64,000 nucleotides of DNA, taken from the NCBI RefSeq assembly GCF_030653755.1, contig NZ_JAURYU010000037.1:1-64000 (forward strand), read 5' to 3'. Below are positions 54,833-64,000 of the stretch, piece by piece; the stretch's first letter is position 1, and the number at the start of each line of letters is the position of its first letter. Source of the DNA: Methylotenera sp. Its GTDB lineage: Bacteria; Pseudomonadota; Gammaproteobacteria; Burkholderiales; Methylophilaceae. The position numbers and the translations under genes were made by a program. The notes under the pieces were generated by a model. It was not told where the DNA came from. It saw only the letters and a list, made by a program, of their open reading frames with translations, and did not search any database.

Positions 54833-56857
54833 GTGTCAAACCCATTATTACATTTTGCAGGCTTACCTAAATTTAACGAAATCAAGCCTGAGCATGTCGG
54901 CCACGCTGTTGATACGCTAATTGCCGAAGGGCGCGCTTTAGTCGAGCAATTGGCTACCAGTATAGAAACACCAACATGGCATAATTTTGCGATTAAGCTT
55001 GAAGATCACAGTGAAAAACTTGGTCGCTCATGGAGCCAAGTCGGCCATATGAATGCGGTGGTAAACAGCCCAGCGCTACGCGAAGCGTATAACGACAATT
55101 TGGCAAAACTTACCGATTTTTATAGCGATTTGTCACAAGATGAGCGTTTATACGCTAAGTTTAAATCTATTCAAGCCAGTGCAGAATTTGCCAAACTCAC
55201 CCCTACGCAACAAAAAATTATCAATAACGAAGTACGTGATTTTAAATTAGGTGGTGCTGAGTTACCTGCTGAGCAAAAAGTACGTTTTAAAGAAGTCAGT
55301 GAAGCCTTATCTAAGCTTAGTAGCAAGTTTGAAGAAAATATCATGGACAACACCAACGATTTTAAATATATCGTTGAAAATGTTGCTGATTTAGCAGGCT
55401 TGCCAGAAGATGCAATCGAGGCCGCCAAAGAAGCTGCAACAGCCGATGGTAAAGACGGCTACCAGTTTAGCTTGCACTTTCCATCTTATATGCCAGTGTT
55501 GCAGTATGCAGATAACCGCGCATTACGTGAAACCATGTACCGTGCTTATGCCACGCGCGCTTCAGAGTTGAGCAAGCCAGAATGGGATAACACAACTTTA
55601 ATTAGGGATATTCTCAAACTTAAACGAGAAGAAGCGCAAATGCTTGGCTTTAGCAACTTTGCTGAGTTATCACTTGCGACCAAGATGGCTGATAGTCCTA
55701 AACACGTGACAGAGTTTTTAAATACATTAGCTAAGCGCGCCAAACCTTATGCACAAAAAGATATGCAAGCGCTGACAGAATATGCCAGTAAATTGGGTAT
55801 TGCCGACATGCAAGCTTGGGATGTGGCCTATGTGAGTGAGAAATTGCGTGTTGAAAATTATGCATTCTCTGATCAAGAAGTTAAACAGTATTTTCCAGAA
55901 AATAAAGTGCTATCTGGGTTATTTAAAGTCACTGAAACCATTTTTGGCGTGCAAGTTCACAAAGTAGATGCCCCTGTATGGCATGCCGATGCAAGTTTTT
56001 ATGAAATTACAGATAGTGCTAATCAGCCAGTTGCATACTTCTACTTAGACCTCTATGCACGCAACCATAAACGCGGTGGTGCATGGATGGATGAATGCAT
56101 CAGCCGTCGTCAAAAAGAACATGGTGTTGAGTTGCCAGTAGCCTACCTCACCTGCAACTTCTCAGCCCCAGTTGGTGGTAAACCTGCATTATTCACGCAC
56201 GATGACGTCATCACCATGTTCCATGAGTTTGGTCATGGCCTTCACCATATGCTAACGCAAGTAGATGAATACGGCGTGTCTGGAATTAAAGGCGTGGAAT
56301 GGGATGCCGTAGAACTGCCTAGCCAGTTTATGGAAAACTTTTGCTGGGAATGGGATGTGCTGCGCCATATGACGGCTCATGTAGAAACTGGCGCACAGCT
56401 ACCGCGTGAACTGTTCGACAAAATGGTGGCCGCTAAAAACTTCCAAGCAGGTATGCAAACCGTTCGTCAAATCGAGTTTTCACTGTTCGATATGCGCCTA
56501 CATGGCGAATTTGATCCTAATGGCGCACTCACGGCCTTAGATCTAATTGAACAAGTGCGTGATGAAGTCGCCGTAGTTCGCCCACCAAAATGGAACCGAT
56601 TTCCTAATAGCTTTAGCCATATCTTTGCAGGTGGTTATGCGGCTGGCTACTACAGCTACAAATGGGCTGAAGTCTTATCTGCTGATGCTTACAGTCTATT
56701 TGAAGAGATGGGCGTACTTTCAGGTGACGCAGGTAAGCGCTTTAAAAATGAAGTGCTAGCAAAAGGTGGTTCGCGCCCAGCGATGGAATCATTTGTGGCA
56801 TTTAGAGGTAGAGAGCCGAGTATGGATGCGCTTCTACGCCATAATGGCATGGCTTAA
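54833..56857 (+). CDS. prlC: Oligopeptidase A
   Basis: A 674-residue M3-family zinc peptidase degrading peptides in the cytoplasm. The HExxH motif is in MFHEFGHGLHHML. The start is the GTG at 54833, with AAGGA 6 bases upstream; the TTG two codons earlier lacks such spacing. Length and the C-terminal FRGREPSMDALLRHNG fit OpdA/PrlC. Confidence 0.95.
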   Translation: MSNPLLHFAGLPKFNEIKPEHVGHAVDTLIAEGRALVEQLATSIETPTWHNFAIKLEDHSEKLGRSWSQVGHMNAVVNSPALREAYNDNLAKLTDFYSDLSQDERLYAKFKSIQASAEFAKLTPTQQKIINNEVRDFKLGGAELPAEQKVRFKEVSEALSKLSSKFEENIMDNTNDFKYIVENVADLAGLPEDAIEAAKEAATADGKDGYQFSLHFPSYMPVLQYADNRALRETMYRAYATRASELSKPEWDNTTLIRDILKLKREEAQMLGFSNFAELSLATKMADSPKHVTEFLNTLAKRAKPYAQKDMQALTEYASKLGIADMQAWDVAYVSEKLRVENYAFSDQEVKQYFPENKVLSGLFKVTETIFGVQVHKVDAPVWHADASFYEITDSANQPVAYFYLDLYARNHKRGGAWMDECISRRQKEHGVELPVAYLTCNFSAPVGGKPALFTHDDVITMFHEFGHGLHHMLTQVDEYGVSGIKGVEWDAVELPSQFMENFCWEWDVLRHMTAHVETGAQLPRELFDKMVAAKNFQAGMQTVRQIEFSLFDMRLHGEFDPNGALTALDLIEQVRDEVAVVRPPKWNRFPNSFSHIFAGGYAAGYYSYKWAEVLSADAYSLFEEMGVLSGDAGKRFKNEVLAKGGSRPAMESFVAFRGREPSMDALLRHNGMA

Positions 56858-57042
56858 ACAAACATCTTCGTTGCTTACGTTATTGCTTCTGCGCTTAAAT
56901 ATCATCGTAAACTAGGCAAGACCATGTGGCGTCTCAAAAGTCGCTGAGTCTTGTCTGAGTTAGATATTAGTGGTTTCATTTAAAATGGATTGCATGCCTC
57001 ACGGTAGTTAAGCGCAAACTTTTTGTTGTTATTCCCTTGGTT

Positions 57043-57789
57043 ATGAATAAAAAATTCGTTTTTATATTATCTTATATTGTTCTATTCACATCGATACCAG
57101 TACACGCAGACTTTGTAGAAGGCTCGGCAGGGTTAGGTAGCGCAGATCCACATATCCCAGAGCCACTACTTTTTGATTTAGTCAGGCCACTAGGAGCACG
57201 AAAGGGTGAGTTAGAGGTTAATACACTGGCACAAAGAAATGTGAATGGTGGCACTTTAGAATGGGCACCTGAAATTGAGTATGCGTTCGCAGATGGTCTT
57301 GCTATTGAGTTTGAGCTGCCAAGTGAAAACTCCAAACTTACTGATTATAAAATAGCACTTCAAGGCACCCTCAGTCATCATTTTAACAATCCAAGCTTGA
57401 TTCAAGGCTGGCAAGTGATTGTAAAAAAGAATCGTGATTTAGGTAAATATTCTGCAGACGCACTATATATTAATGGTTACCGCTTCAATTCAAAGTGGAG
57501 TACGCTCAATATGCTAGGGGTTAGGAAAACAGCATTCGGCGGTGATGGTAAGCTAATGACCTTGATAAATAACAGTGTTTTTTATGACCTAAGTCCGAAA
57601 CTGACCTACGGTATTGAGTTAAATCACGAGATTGACGCATCTGGCCGTTGGCGCTACAGCTATACTCCGCAAATACATGCCGATATAAATAGGCACTTCA
57701 CTATACAGGCTGGTTTGAGCTTTTCAAGACTAAATGAACTTAAAAGAAATGAAGAGACTTTTGCATTAAGGGCTATTTATGCCTTTTAG
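57043..57789 (+). CDS. Putative outer-membrane beta-barrel protein
   Basis: The start at 57043 gives 248 residues with a signal peptide (MNKKFVFILSYIVLFTSIPVHA). The mature protein alternates polar and hydrophobic residues in strand-like segments (GELEVNTLAQRNV, LEWAPEIEYAFADGLAIEFELP, YSYTPQIHADI) and ends in phenylalanine, as many outer-membrane barrels do. I do not recognise the family. It ends 6 bases before tpm. Confidence 0.65.
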   Translation: MNKKFVFILSYIVLFTSIPVHADFVEGSAGLGSADPHIPEPLLFDLVRPLGARKGELEVNTLAQRNVNGGTLEWAPEIEYAFADGLAIEFELPSENSKLTDYKIALQGTLSHHFNNPSLIQGWQVIVKKNRDLGKYSADALYINGYRFNSKWSTLNMLGVRKTAFGGDGKLMTLINNSVFYDLSPKLTYGIELNHEIDASGRWRYSYTPQIHADINRHFTIQAGLSFSRLNELKRNEETFALRAIYAF

Positions 57790-57795
57790 TTTAAT

Positions 57796-58443
57796 ATGCA
57801 TGTAGACTTCTGGCACCAAAAATGGCAAAAAAACGAGATTGGCTTTCATTTAGATGAAGCTAATCCCTTACTGGTTGCAAACCTCTACAGCCTTAATTTA
57901 AAACATGGTTCCCGAGTATTTTTACCTCTCTGTGGTAAGACGCTTGATATCGCTTGGTTGTTGGCGCAAGGTTATCGTGTTGTTGGTGCCGAACTAAGCG
58001 AAATTGCCAACCAAGAATTATTTAAAAATCTTGGGCTAATGCCAACAATTAGCCAGTTAGGTGAAGTCACACATTACAGCACGCTAAATCTTGATATGTT
58101 TGTTGGCGATATTTTTCATGTGTCGCCCGATATGTTGGGGGATGTCGATGCTGTGTATGACAGAGCCGCTTTGGTTGCGTTGCCTGCGGAGATGCGAAAA
58201 AATTACGCTGCACATTTAATGGCACTTACCTATCCAGCGCCGCAGCTGTTGATTTGTTTTGAGTATGACCAAGCTTTGCAGTCTGGCCCGCCATTTTCTA
58301 TAGGGGCAGATGAGGTTAAGCAGCATTACCAAACGAGCTACGATTTAACCTTGCTTGCCAGCGTAGGTGTTGCGGGTGGGTTAAAGGGTAAATGTGCCGC
58401 TACAGAGCATGTTTGGCATATGAGGCCTTTAAATTCGGGCTAA
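57796..58443 (+). CDS. tpm: Thiopurine S-methyltransferase family protein
   Basis: A 215-residue SAM-dependent enzyme of the bacterial TPMT family: DFWHQKWQKNEIGFHLDEANPLL, VFLPLCGKTLDIAWLLAQGYRVVGAELS, and VYDRAALVALPAEMRKNYA. In other bacteria such enzymes methylate tellurite, selenite or thiols. It overlaps the convergent HAD gene by 15 bases. Confidence 0.92.
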   Translation: MHVDFWHQKWQKNEIGFHLDEANPLLVANLYSLNLKHGSRVFLPLCGKTLDIAWLLAQGYRVVGAELSEIANQELFKNLGLMPTISQLGEVTHYSTLNLDMFVGDIFHVSPDMLGDVDAVYDRAALVALPAEMRKNYAAHLMALTYPAPQLLICFEYDQALQSGPPFSIGADEVKQHYQTSYDLTLLASVGVAGGLKGKCAATEHVWHMRPLNSG

Positions 58444-59064
58444 GTAATCTAGCAAGCTATCGACCACTTGATGGCTGTGTTTGCTGACAAACTCACTTGG
58501 CTGTATTAAGTCGGGCACTACGACTACTTTTAATCCTGCGGCAATTGCCGCGCGAGCACCTGCCTCACTATCCTCAAACGCAATGCACTGTTCTGCTTTA
58601 AAGCCTAATCTTTCAATCGCTAGTAGGTAAATATCTGGGTTAGGTTTGCCTCGCGCCACTTCTTGTCCGCTAGTGATGTATTTAAAATAATCGATGACGC
58701 CAACTTGGCTTAAGCGATGGCTAATGTGATGCGTAGCGGATGATGAGGCAACGCTACAAACAATATGATTGGTTTGGTAATGTTGGAGTAGCTTAAGAGC
58801 GCCTTGCTTGAGTGGAAAAGTATGGTTTAACTTTGCCAGTTCTGCATCTAGACCTACCATCACTTGATTAAATCGTTCAGTGCCACCTAATTGCGCTGTC
58901 ATTACGCGTGTTGAGTCTGGCCCTGCAAGGCCAATGAGCTCAACATATTCAGCTTGAGTGTAAGTGATGCCAACTTGTTGAGCGGCAGTCATACAAGCTT
59001 GCATGATGATACGTTCAGAATCAATCAGCAAGCCGTCCATATCAAATATTGCGGCTTTAATCAT
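58429..59064 (-). CDS. HAD-superfamily phosphatase (beta-phosphoglucomutase-like)
   Basis: A 211-residue HAD hydrolase with catalytic FDMDGLLIDSE, SVASSSATHHI, the lysine in GQEVARGKPNPDIYL and FEDSEAGARAAIAAG. Cap-domain length fits the sugar-phosphate phosphatase branch (YniC/HxpB type). Substrate unknown. Convergent overlap with tpm. Confidence 0.88.
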   Translation of the reverse strand: MIKAAIFDMDGLLIDSERIIMQACMTAAQQVGITYTQAEYVELIGLAGPDSTRVMTAQLGGTERFNQVMVGLDAELAKLNHTFPLKQGALKLLQHYQTNHIVCSVASSSATHHISHRLSQVGVIDYFKYITSGQEVARGKPNPDIYLLAIERLGFKAEQCIAFEDSEAGARAAIAAGLKVVVVPDLIQPSEFVSKHSHQVVDSLLDYLARI

Positions 59065-59282
59065 AGGCTTGTTTTTCTAAAAAATGGACTTTACCATACT
59101 CAGTTAAACTGAATACGTGCGACCTATATTTTTCTAATGATTGCGGCAAGAGAAAATACATTTAATATTTTTAAGTGCATGGTTTTCATGCATAGTCTGG
59201 CTTTTGACCCATGTGATGATGCGTGTTAGAGTTGCGCACCGATATATTCAATCATTTTCGTACTTTTTAATATCATAGGCCT

Positions 59283-60053
59283 ATGAAACTAGCTAGCTGG
59301 AACGTCAATTCTCTCAATGTTCGCTTGCCACACGTGGTGGACTGGTTAACGGCTAATCAGCCGGATGTACTCTGTTTGCAAGAAACAAAGCAAGAGGATA
59401 GCAAGTTTCCTTACGAGGCGTTGCGTGAACTAGGCTACCATGCAGTGCATATTGGTCAAAAAACCTATAACGGCGTGGCAATTATTAGTCGTCATCCTAT
59501 TCTTAACGTACAGCATAATATTCCTAACTTTGATGACGACCAGCAGCGAGTCATTACCGCTGATGTCAATGGAGTACGTATTGTGTGCGCTTACATTCCT
59601 AATGGTCAGGCAGTTGATTCAGATAAGTATCAATACAAAATGCGCTGGTTATCTGCGTTAAATAGCTGGCTTAAAACTGAGCTGGTACAGCATCCAAAGC
59701 TAGCGTTGCTCGGTGACTACAACATTGCACCAGAAGACCGTGATTGCCATGACCCAGTGGCTTGGGAAGGGCAGATACTGGTTTCTCCGTTAGAGCGAGA
59801 GGCGTTTAGTTGTTTAATTAATCTTGGCTTACATGATAGTTTCAGGTTGTTTGAACAGCCTGAAAAGAGCTTTAGCTGGTGGGATTATCGTATGATGGGT
59901 TTTAGACGAAATTTTGGTATGCGAATTGATCATATACTTGTAAGCGACTCACTCAAGCCGCTATGTAAAGCAGCGTACATTGATAAAGCACCACGTAAGC
60001 TGGAGCGCCCTTCTGACCATACACCCGTAGTGCTTGAGCTTAGCGTGGATTAA
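59283..60053 (+). CDS. xthA: Exodeoxyribonuclease III
   Basis: A 256-residue AP endonuclease/3'-5' exonuclease of base-excision repair. Visible motifs: LASWNVNSLNVRLPHV, VLCLQETKQED, LLGDYNIAPEDRD, WWDYR, MRIDHILVS and PSDHTPVV. It overlaps the 3' end of the convergent mrcA gene by 14 bases. Confidence 0.96.
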   Translation: MKLASWNVNSLNVRLPHVVDWLTANQPDVLCLQETKQEDSKFPYEALRELGYHAVHIGQKTYNGVAIISRHPILNVQHNIPNFDDDQQRVITADVNGVRIVCAYIPNGQAVDSDKYQYKMRWLSALNSWLKTELVQHPKLALLGDYNIAPEDRDCHDPVAWEGQILVSPLEREAFSCLINLGLHDSFRLFEQPEKSFSWWDYRMMGFRRNFGMRIDHILVSDSLKPLCKAAYIDKAPRKLERPSDHTPVVLELSVD

Positions 60054-62616
60054 GTAACTGTCTAACCTGCTCACTTGCTGAGCTTGTATTGTTAGGCTCA
60101 GGTTTTCTTGGTTTGGTTGGTTCAGCCGTTTTATTTGCTGCCAAATCTTTGTTGTTGGCAGCGTCATTAGGCTTCATTGTTTTTACAGCGCTAGGGTCTT
60201 TAAATTTTGATGGTTGCTCTGGCGTCTGTAGGGGTAAGCTTCTCGGTTGAAATATGACGTCAGGTTGTAGCATCTGCTGAGGTTGGCTAAGGGGCAGCGA
60301 CTCCTCCTCTAACATACTAGGTAATGGGATTTCAACTTCAGGCGGAGGATTCTCATGATAGAAGTATTCATAAATGCCATTCTCATCATTGTCTGCCCTT
60401 ATCCCCGTCACAGGGTCTACGCGTAGCGCCATTACTCCATCAGGTACTGGCATGTCGGTTTCAGGGACATTTCTTAATGCAGTTGCCATATATTTAATCC
60501 AAATAGGCAATGCTGTTGAGCCGCCAGTTTCGTTCCGACCTAAACGTTTTGGTTTATCAAACCCAACCCATGTCACTGCAACTTCTTTCGGGCTATAACC
60601 AGTAAACCATGCGTCAAAATGGTCATTTGTCGTACCAGTTTTTCCCGCCAAATCCCTACGACCAAGTTGTAAAGCTTTGGTTGCGGTGCCGTAGCGTACA
60701 ACATCTTGCATCATAGAGTTCATGATGAAAGCATTGCGCGCGTCGATGACACGTGGCGCATCATGTTGGGCTGTTGCAAATTTATTTTGTGAAATGACCT
60801 TGCCATTGTTGTCCACAATTTTTGATATTAAGTATGGATTAATTCGGTAACCGCCATTTGCAAACACCGCATAAGCGCTTACCATCTGCATGGGGGTTGC
60901 TGAGCCAGCACCTAATGCCATTGTCAAATAAGCAGGGTGGTCTTTTGCGGCAAACCCAAAACGAGTGATGTAGTCTTGAGCATAGTCTTTGCCTATACTT
61001 TCTAACATACGAATCGCCACCATGTTTTTAGACTTAGCTAAAGCTTGCCTGACTCGAATCGGTCCGTCGAACGTCGCGTCATAATTCTGAGGGACCCATT
61101 CTGTATTGCCTGTTTCTTTTGAAGTAAAACGTAATGGCTCATCTTCAACAATCGTTGCTGGTGTATAGCCCTTTTCTAAAGCGGCTGAATAAATAAAAGG
61201 TTTAAAGCTAGAGCCTGGTTGGCGCCATGCTTGGGTGACGTGATTGAATTTATTCCGGTTGAAATCAAAGCCGCCTACCAAAGCGCGAATTGCACCCGTT
61301 TCAGGGTTGATAGAAACCAATGCAGATTCAACCTGTGGCAGTTGAACTACACGCCATTGACCTGGTTGAGTAGATGGCGATGCGTTCAGAATACGGATCA
61401 CCGCCCCCACTTTTAATAAGCGTTTTTCGGGCTTTTTCTCATTGAGTGTCCTGTCAATTAACGCTAGGCCTTTACCACTAATTTCAATGTCATCGCCATA
61501 TTTTGTATGTACGGTAATTGATTTATCAGCAATATTAGTAATCGCTGCAGGAATTAGCCCATTTGATACCTCAATATCACCGAGCGCTTCTTCAATGGTT
61601 TCTTTGTCTGCTTCAGGGCTAGACTGGCTTAATTTAAGAAGTTTTTCTGGGCCGCGATAACCTTGGCGCGCGTCGTAATCCAATATACCATCCCTGAGCG
61701 CAATGTTCGCCGCCTCTTGGTTTGCTTTGCGCACTGTGGTATAAACTTTTAAGCCGCTACTGTAAATTTCGTCTTGATATGTAGCGTACAAGCTTTCTCT
61801 GACCATTTCAGCAACGTAATCTGCCGATAAATCACGAGATTGCCTAGAAGCTTTAAATTTAAGTGGGTGAGCAATCGCTTGATTAAAAACAGACTCCTCA
61901 ATAAACCCATAACGATACATATCGCGGAGTACTTCGTTTTGGCGGGCGATTGCACGCTTAGGATTTGTGTAAGGGTTGTAACCAGATGGCGCTTTGGGTA
62001 GGCCTGCTAGCAAGGCGGTTTCAGCTAGATTTAACTTTTCTAAAGGTTTGCCAAAGTACACTTGTGAGGCGGCCGCAAAGCCATATGAACGCTGACCAAG
62101 ATAAATTTGGTTAATGTAAAGCTCAAGAATTTTATCTTTACTTAAATTGTTTTCAATTTTAATAGCGAGTAAAGCCTCATTGATTTTTGTGCCAAGGGTA
62201 CGTTTGCCATTAGGTTTGGTAAAAAAGTTCTTGGCAACCTGCATGGTGATGGTGCTAGCACCTTCGTGGCTAACCCCAGTGATATTGTTCTTAATGGCGC
62301 GAATAATGCCTTTGGTGTCAATGCCGCCATGCTGATAAAAACGGCGGTCTTCAATTGCAAGCACTGCATCTTTCATGCTTTTGGGTACATCGGCAATCTT
62401 CACATAAGCACGTCGCTCTTCACCAAACTCTTCAATTAAGTAACCATCCTCAGAGTACACGCGTAAGGGTAGCTTAGGGCGGTAGTCGGTAAGCGTTTCA
62501 AGTGATGGTAGGCTGGGGTAAATGAGAGCAGCAGCAATCCCGACAAAAGCAATAGCTGATAGGCCGCTAACAACAATAGTTAACAAAAGATAGTGCCACC
62601 ATTTGTTTGGAATCAT
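60040..62616 (-). CDS. mrcA: Class A penicillin-binding protein 1a
   Basis: An 858-residue bifunctional peptidoglycan synthase: N-terminal membrane anchor (about 8-32), GT51 glycosyltransferase with EDRRFYQHGGID, and transpeptidase with the serine in ALAKSKNMVAIRML and KTGTTNDHFDAWF. An OB-like insertion and a proline-rich C-terminal tail (from about 780) are typical of betaproteobacterial PBP1a. It is divergent from the pil genes, as in many proteobacteria. Confidence 0.96.
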   Translation of the reverse strand: MIPNKWWHYLLLTIVVSGLSAIAFVGIAAALIYPSLPSLETLTDYRPKLPLRVYSEDGYLIEEFGEERRAYVKIADVPKSMKDAVLAIEDRRFYQHGGIDTKGIIRAIKNNITGVSHEGASTITMQVAKNFFTKPNGKRTLGTKINEALLAIKIENNLSKDKILELYINQIYLGQRSYGFAAASQVYFGKPLEKLNLAETALLAGLPKAPSGYNPYTNPKRAIARQNEVLRDMYRYGFIEESVFNQAIAHPLKFKASRQSRDLSADYVAEMVRESLYATYQDEIYSSGLKVYTTVRKANQEAANIALRDGILDYDARQGYRGPEKLLKLSQSSPEADKETIEEALGDIEVSNGLIPAAITNIADKSITVHTKYGDDIEISGKGLALIDRTLNEKKPEKRLLKVGAVIRILNASPSTQPGQWRVVQLPQVESALVSINPETGAIRALVGGFDFNRNKFNHVTQAWRQPGSSFKPFIYSAALEKGYTPATIVEDEPLRFTSKETGNTEWVPQNYDATFDGPIRVRQALAKSKNMVAIRMLESIGKDYAQDYITRFGFAAKDHPAYLTMALGAGSATPMQMVSAYAVFANGGYRINPYLISKIVDNNGKVISQNKFATAQHDAPRVIDARNAFIMNSMMQDVVRYGTATKALQLGRRDLAGKTGTTNDHFDAWFTGYSPKEVAVTWVGFDKPKRLGRNETGGSTALPIWIKYMATALRNVPETDMPVPDGVMALRVDPVTGIRADNDENGIYEYFYHENPPPEVEIPLPSMLEEESLPLSQPQQMLQPDVIFQPRSLPLQTPEQPSKFKDPSAVKTMKPNDAANNKDLAANKTAEPTKPRKPEPNNTSSASEQVRQLLNPR

Positions 62617-62812
62617 GGGTGATTTATTTCTTTAAACTAAAAATGTAACGCTATTATAAGTTGCTATGCAAGTTGACGCGAATAATCTAACAATAAAGTT
62701 AAATATTTGAATAAATGAAAAATTGCTTTACAGGGTTTAAAGTTGTTGCTAGGATTTAATGTAAATTATTAGAAATGTTCGTAACTAACGAAATCAGAAA
62801 AGGAATTTCAAT

Positions 62813-63886
62813 TTGAAATTCAGCTTTTTTACAGAATCGGTACCCCCGCTAGTAGGAATAGATATAAGCTCAACCTCGGTTAAAATGGTTGAGCTTATTA
62901 GTGATGGGCGTGGTGGTTACAAACTTGAGAACTACTCAATCTCTCCCCTTGCAAAAGACGCTATTTCTGATGGCAACGTTGGCGACTTGGAAAAGGTTGC
63001 TGATGCCGTAAAGCTTGGCTGGAAGCTACTTGGCTCGCGCGAGAAGCGCGTGGCATTAGCTTTGCCATCCTCTGCGGTTATTGCTAAAAAAGTTTTTATG
63101 TCTGCTGACTTACGTGAGGAAGACATGGAGATTCAAGTCGAGGCTGAAGCTAATCAATACATCCCCTTTTCACTCGAAGAGGTGAATCTCGACTTTCAAG
63201 TGCTCGGCCCAGCCCCCAATAACCCAAATGAAGTTGAAGTGCTCATCGCTGCTGCACGTAAAGAAAAGATAGAGGATCGCGTTGCTGCTGCTGAAGGTGC
63301 TGGTCTAAAAGTGATCGTCATGGATGTAGAGTCCTATGCCACGGAGGCTGCCTATACCTTAGTCGCTGGGCAACTGCCTAATGCTGGACGTGAGCAAACT
63401 GTGATGATTGTTGATATCGGCGCGACCATGATGCACATTAACGTGCTACACGACAACGTCCCAATATACGCACGTGAACAAAGCTTTGGCGGTGCGCAAC
63501 TAACACAAGAAATACAACGTCGTTTTGGGTTGTCCCAAGAAGAGGCTGAAATCGCTAAGCGCAAAGGCGGCTTACCAGAAAGCTATGAAAGTGAAGTCTT
63601 GCAGCCTTTTGTGCAACTGCTAGCGATGGAAGTTGCCAGAGCATTGCAGTTTTTCACCAGTTCTACGCAATATAATCGCGTTGATCACATCGTGCTGGCA
63701 GGTGGGTGTGCTTCTATTCCTGAGATTGACCTAACTGTCCAAGACCGTACACAGGTTAACACTATTGTTGCTAATCCCTTTCATAGTATGACTGTCAGTG
63801 CAAAAGTCAGGCCGCAACAGGCGGCAACAGATGCTCCTGCATTATTGATTGCTTGTGGTCTTGCAATGCGAGGGTTCGCTATATGA
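62813..63886 (+). CDS. pilM: Type IV pilus assembly protein PilM
   Basis: A 357-residue actin-like cytoplasmic ATPase anchoring the pilus alignment complex: VGIDISSTSVKMVEL, EDMEIQVEAEANQYIPFSLEEVNLDF, MIVDIGATMMHINVL, SFGGAQLTQEIQRRF and IVLAGGCASIPEID. It starts with TTG after AAAAGGA. The stop overlaps the next start (ATGA). Confidence 0.96.
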   Translation: MKFSFFTESVPPLVGIDISSTSVKMVELISDGRGGYKLENYSISPLAKDAISDGNVGDLEKVADAVKLGWKLLGSREKRVALALPSSAVIAKKVFMSADLREEDMEIQVEAEANQYIPFSLEEVNLDFQVLGPAPNNPNEVEVLIAAARKEKIEDRVAAAEGAGLKVIVMDVESYATEAAYTLVAGQLPNAGREQTVMIVDIGATMMHINVLHDNVPIYAREQSFGGAQLTQEIQRRFGLSQEEAEIAKRKGGLPESYESEVLQPFVQLLAMEVARALQFFTSSTQYNRVDHIVLAGGCASIPEIDLTVQDRTQVNTIVANPFHSMTVSAKVRPQQAATDAPALLIACGLAMRGFAI

Positions 63887-64000
63887 TACGCGTCAATCTA
63901 TTACCACATCGCCAAATAAGGCGCGAAGCAAGGCAGCGTGAATTTGGTTTCATGGCATTGTTTAGTGCTGTCGCAGCATGTGCGATTCTATTTATGGCTT
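63883..64000 (+). CDS. pilN: Type IV pilus assembly protein PilN (5' part)
   Basis: The window ends inside this gene. The visible 39 residues start MIRVNLLPHRQIRREARQRE, the typical PilN opening that binds PilM, and run into the beginning of its single transmembrane helix. It is translationally coupled to pilM. Confidence 0.93.
   Translation, partial: MIRVNLLPHRQIRREARQREFGFMALFSAVAACAILFMA

Overview
The window looks like a chromosomal stretch of an AT-leaning betaproteobacterium, most likely a member of the Methylophilaceae (Methylotenera/Methylophilus type). This is inferred from gene order: dapF-DUF484-xerC-sodB, metK/ahcY/metF with an S-adenosylhomocysteine riboswitch, smg-dprA-LysM, def-fmt-htpX-rsmB-DUF4390-ntrYX, kdsDC-lptCAB-rpoN-hpf-hprK-rapZ-ptsHI, and mrcA divergent from pilMN. 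No methanol or methylamine oxidation gene lies in the window, so the family assignment is not proven. No tRNA, rRNA or CRISPR array was seen.

Region 1 (1-15117) is accessory DNA. A five-gene Tn7-like transposition operon is read leftward from 7818 to 285: TnsA endonuclease, TnsB DDE transposase, TnsC AAA+ ATPase, a large TnsD-like TniQ and a second short TniQ. Every junction overlaps or is translationally coupled. Upstream lie a micro-ORF coupled to tnsA, a candidate small RNA, and a divergent pair of regulators (a BcepMu gp16-like DNA-binding protein and an XRE repressor-like protein). The XRE gene is coupled to a small membrane protein. Further right are cargo-like genes: a large papain-like cysteine protease preceded by a 61-residue protein under one strong promoter, then a ubiquitin-like cassette. 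The cassette has a Multi_ubiq protein, an E1-like ThiF/DUF6791 enzyme and a DUF6527 zinc-ligand protein overlapping on the minus strand. Divergent from it are a sigma-70-like protein and an unrecognised partner. Three copies of a 12-bp repeat sit between the cassette and the sodB stop codon and may mark the transposon's tnsA-side end, which would make the 3' end of sodB the attachment site. I could not establish the other end.

Region 2 (15118-24700) holds sodB and the xerC-DUF484-dapF group on minus, then metK, an HD-GYP protein, the riboswitch-controlled ahcY, a small membrane protein and metF on plus: the SAM/methyl cycle and its folate supply.

Region 3 (24200-44000) holds smg, dprA and a LysM protein on minus; def, fmt, htpX, rsmB, DUF4390 and the NtrY/NtrX two-component pair on plus, where NtrX has a visibly degenerate ATPase domain; then hemB, the trpG-trpD-DUF3465-trpC group, a ThiO-like oxidase and a CPA2 antiporter on minus.

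Region 4 (44000-64000) carries the Kdo/LPS-transport genes (kdsD, kdsC, lptC, lptA, lptB) running directly into rpoN, hpf, hprK, rapZ and a PTS limited to EIIA, HPr and EI, an apparently regulatory phosphorelay. After these come oligopeptidase A, an outer-membrane-like protein, thiopurine methyltransferase, a HAD phosphatase, exonuclease III, PBP1a, and pilM with the start of pilN at the right edge.
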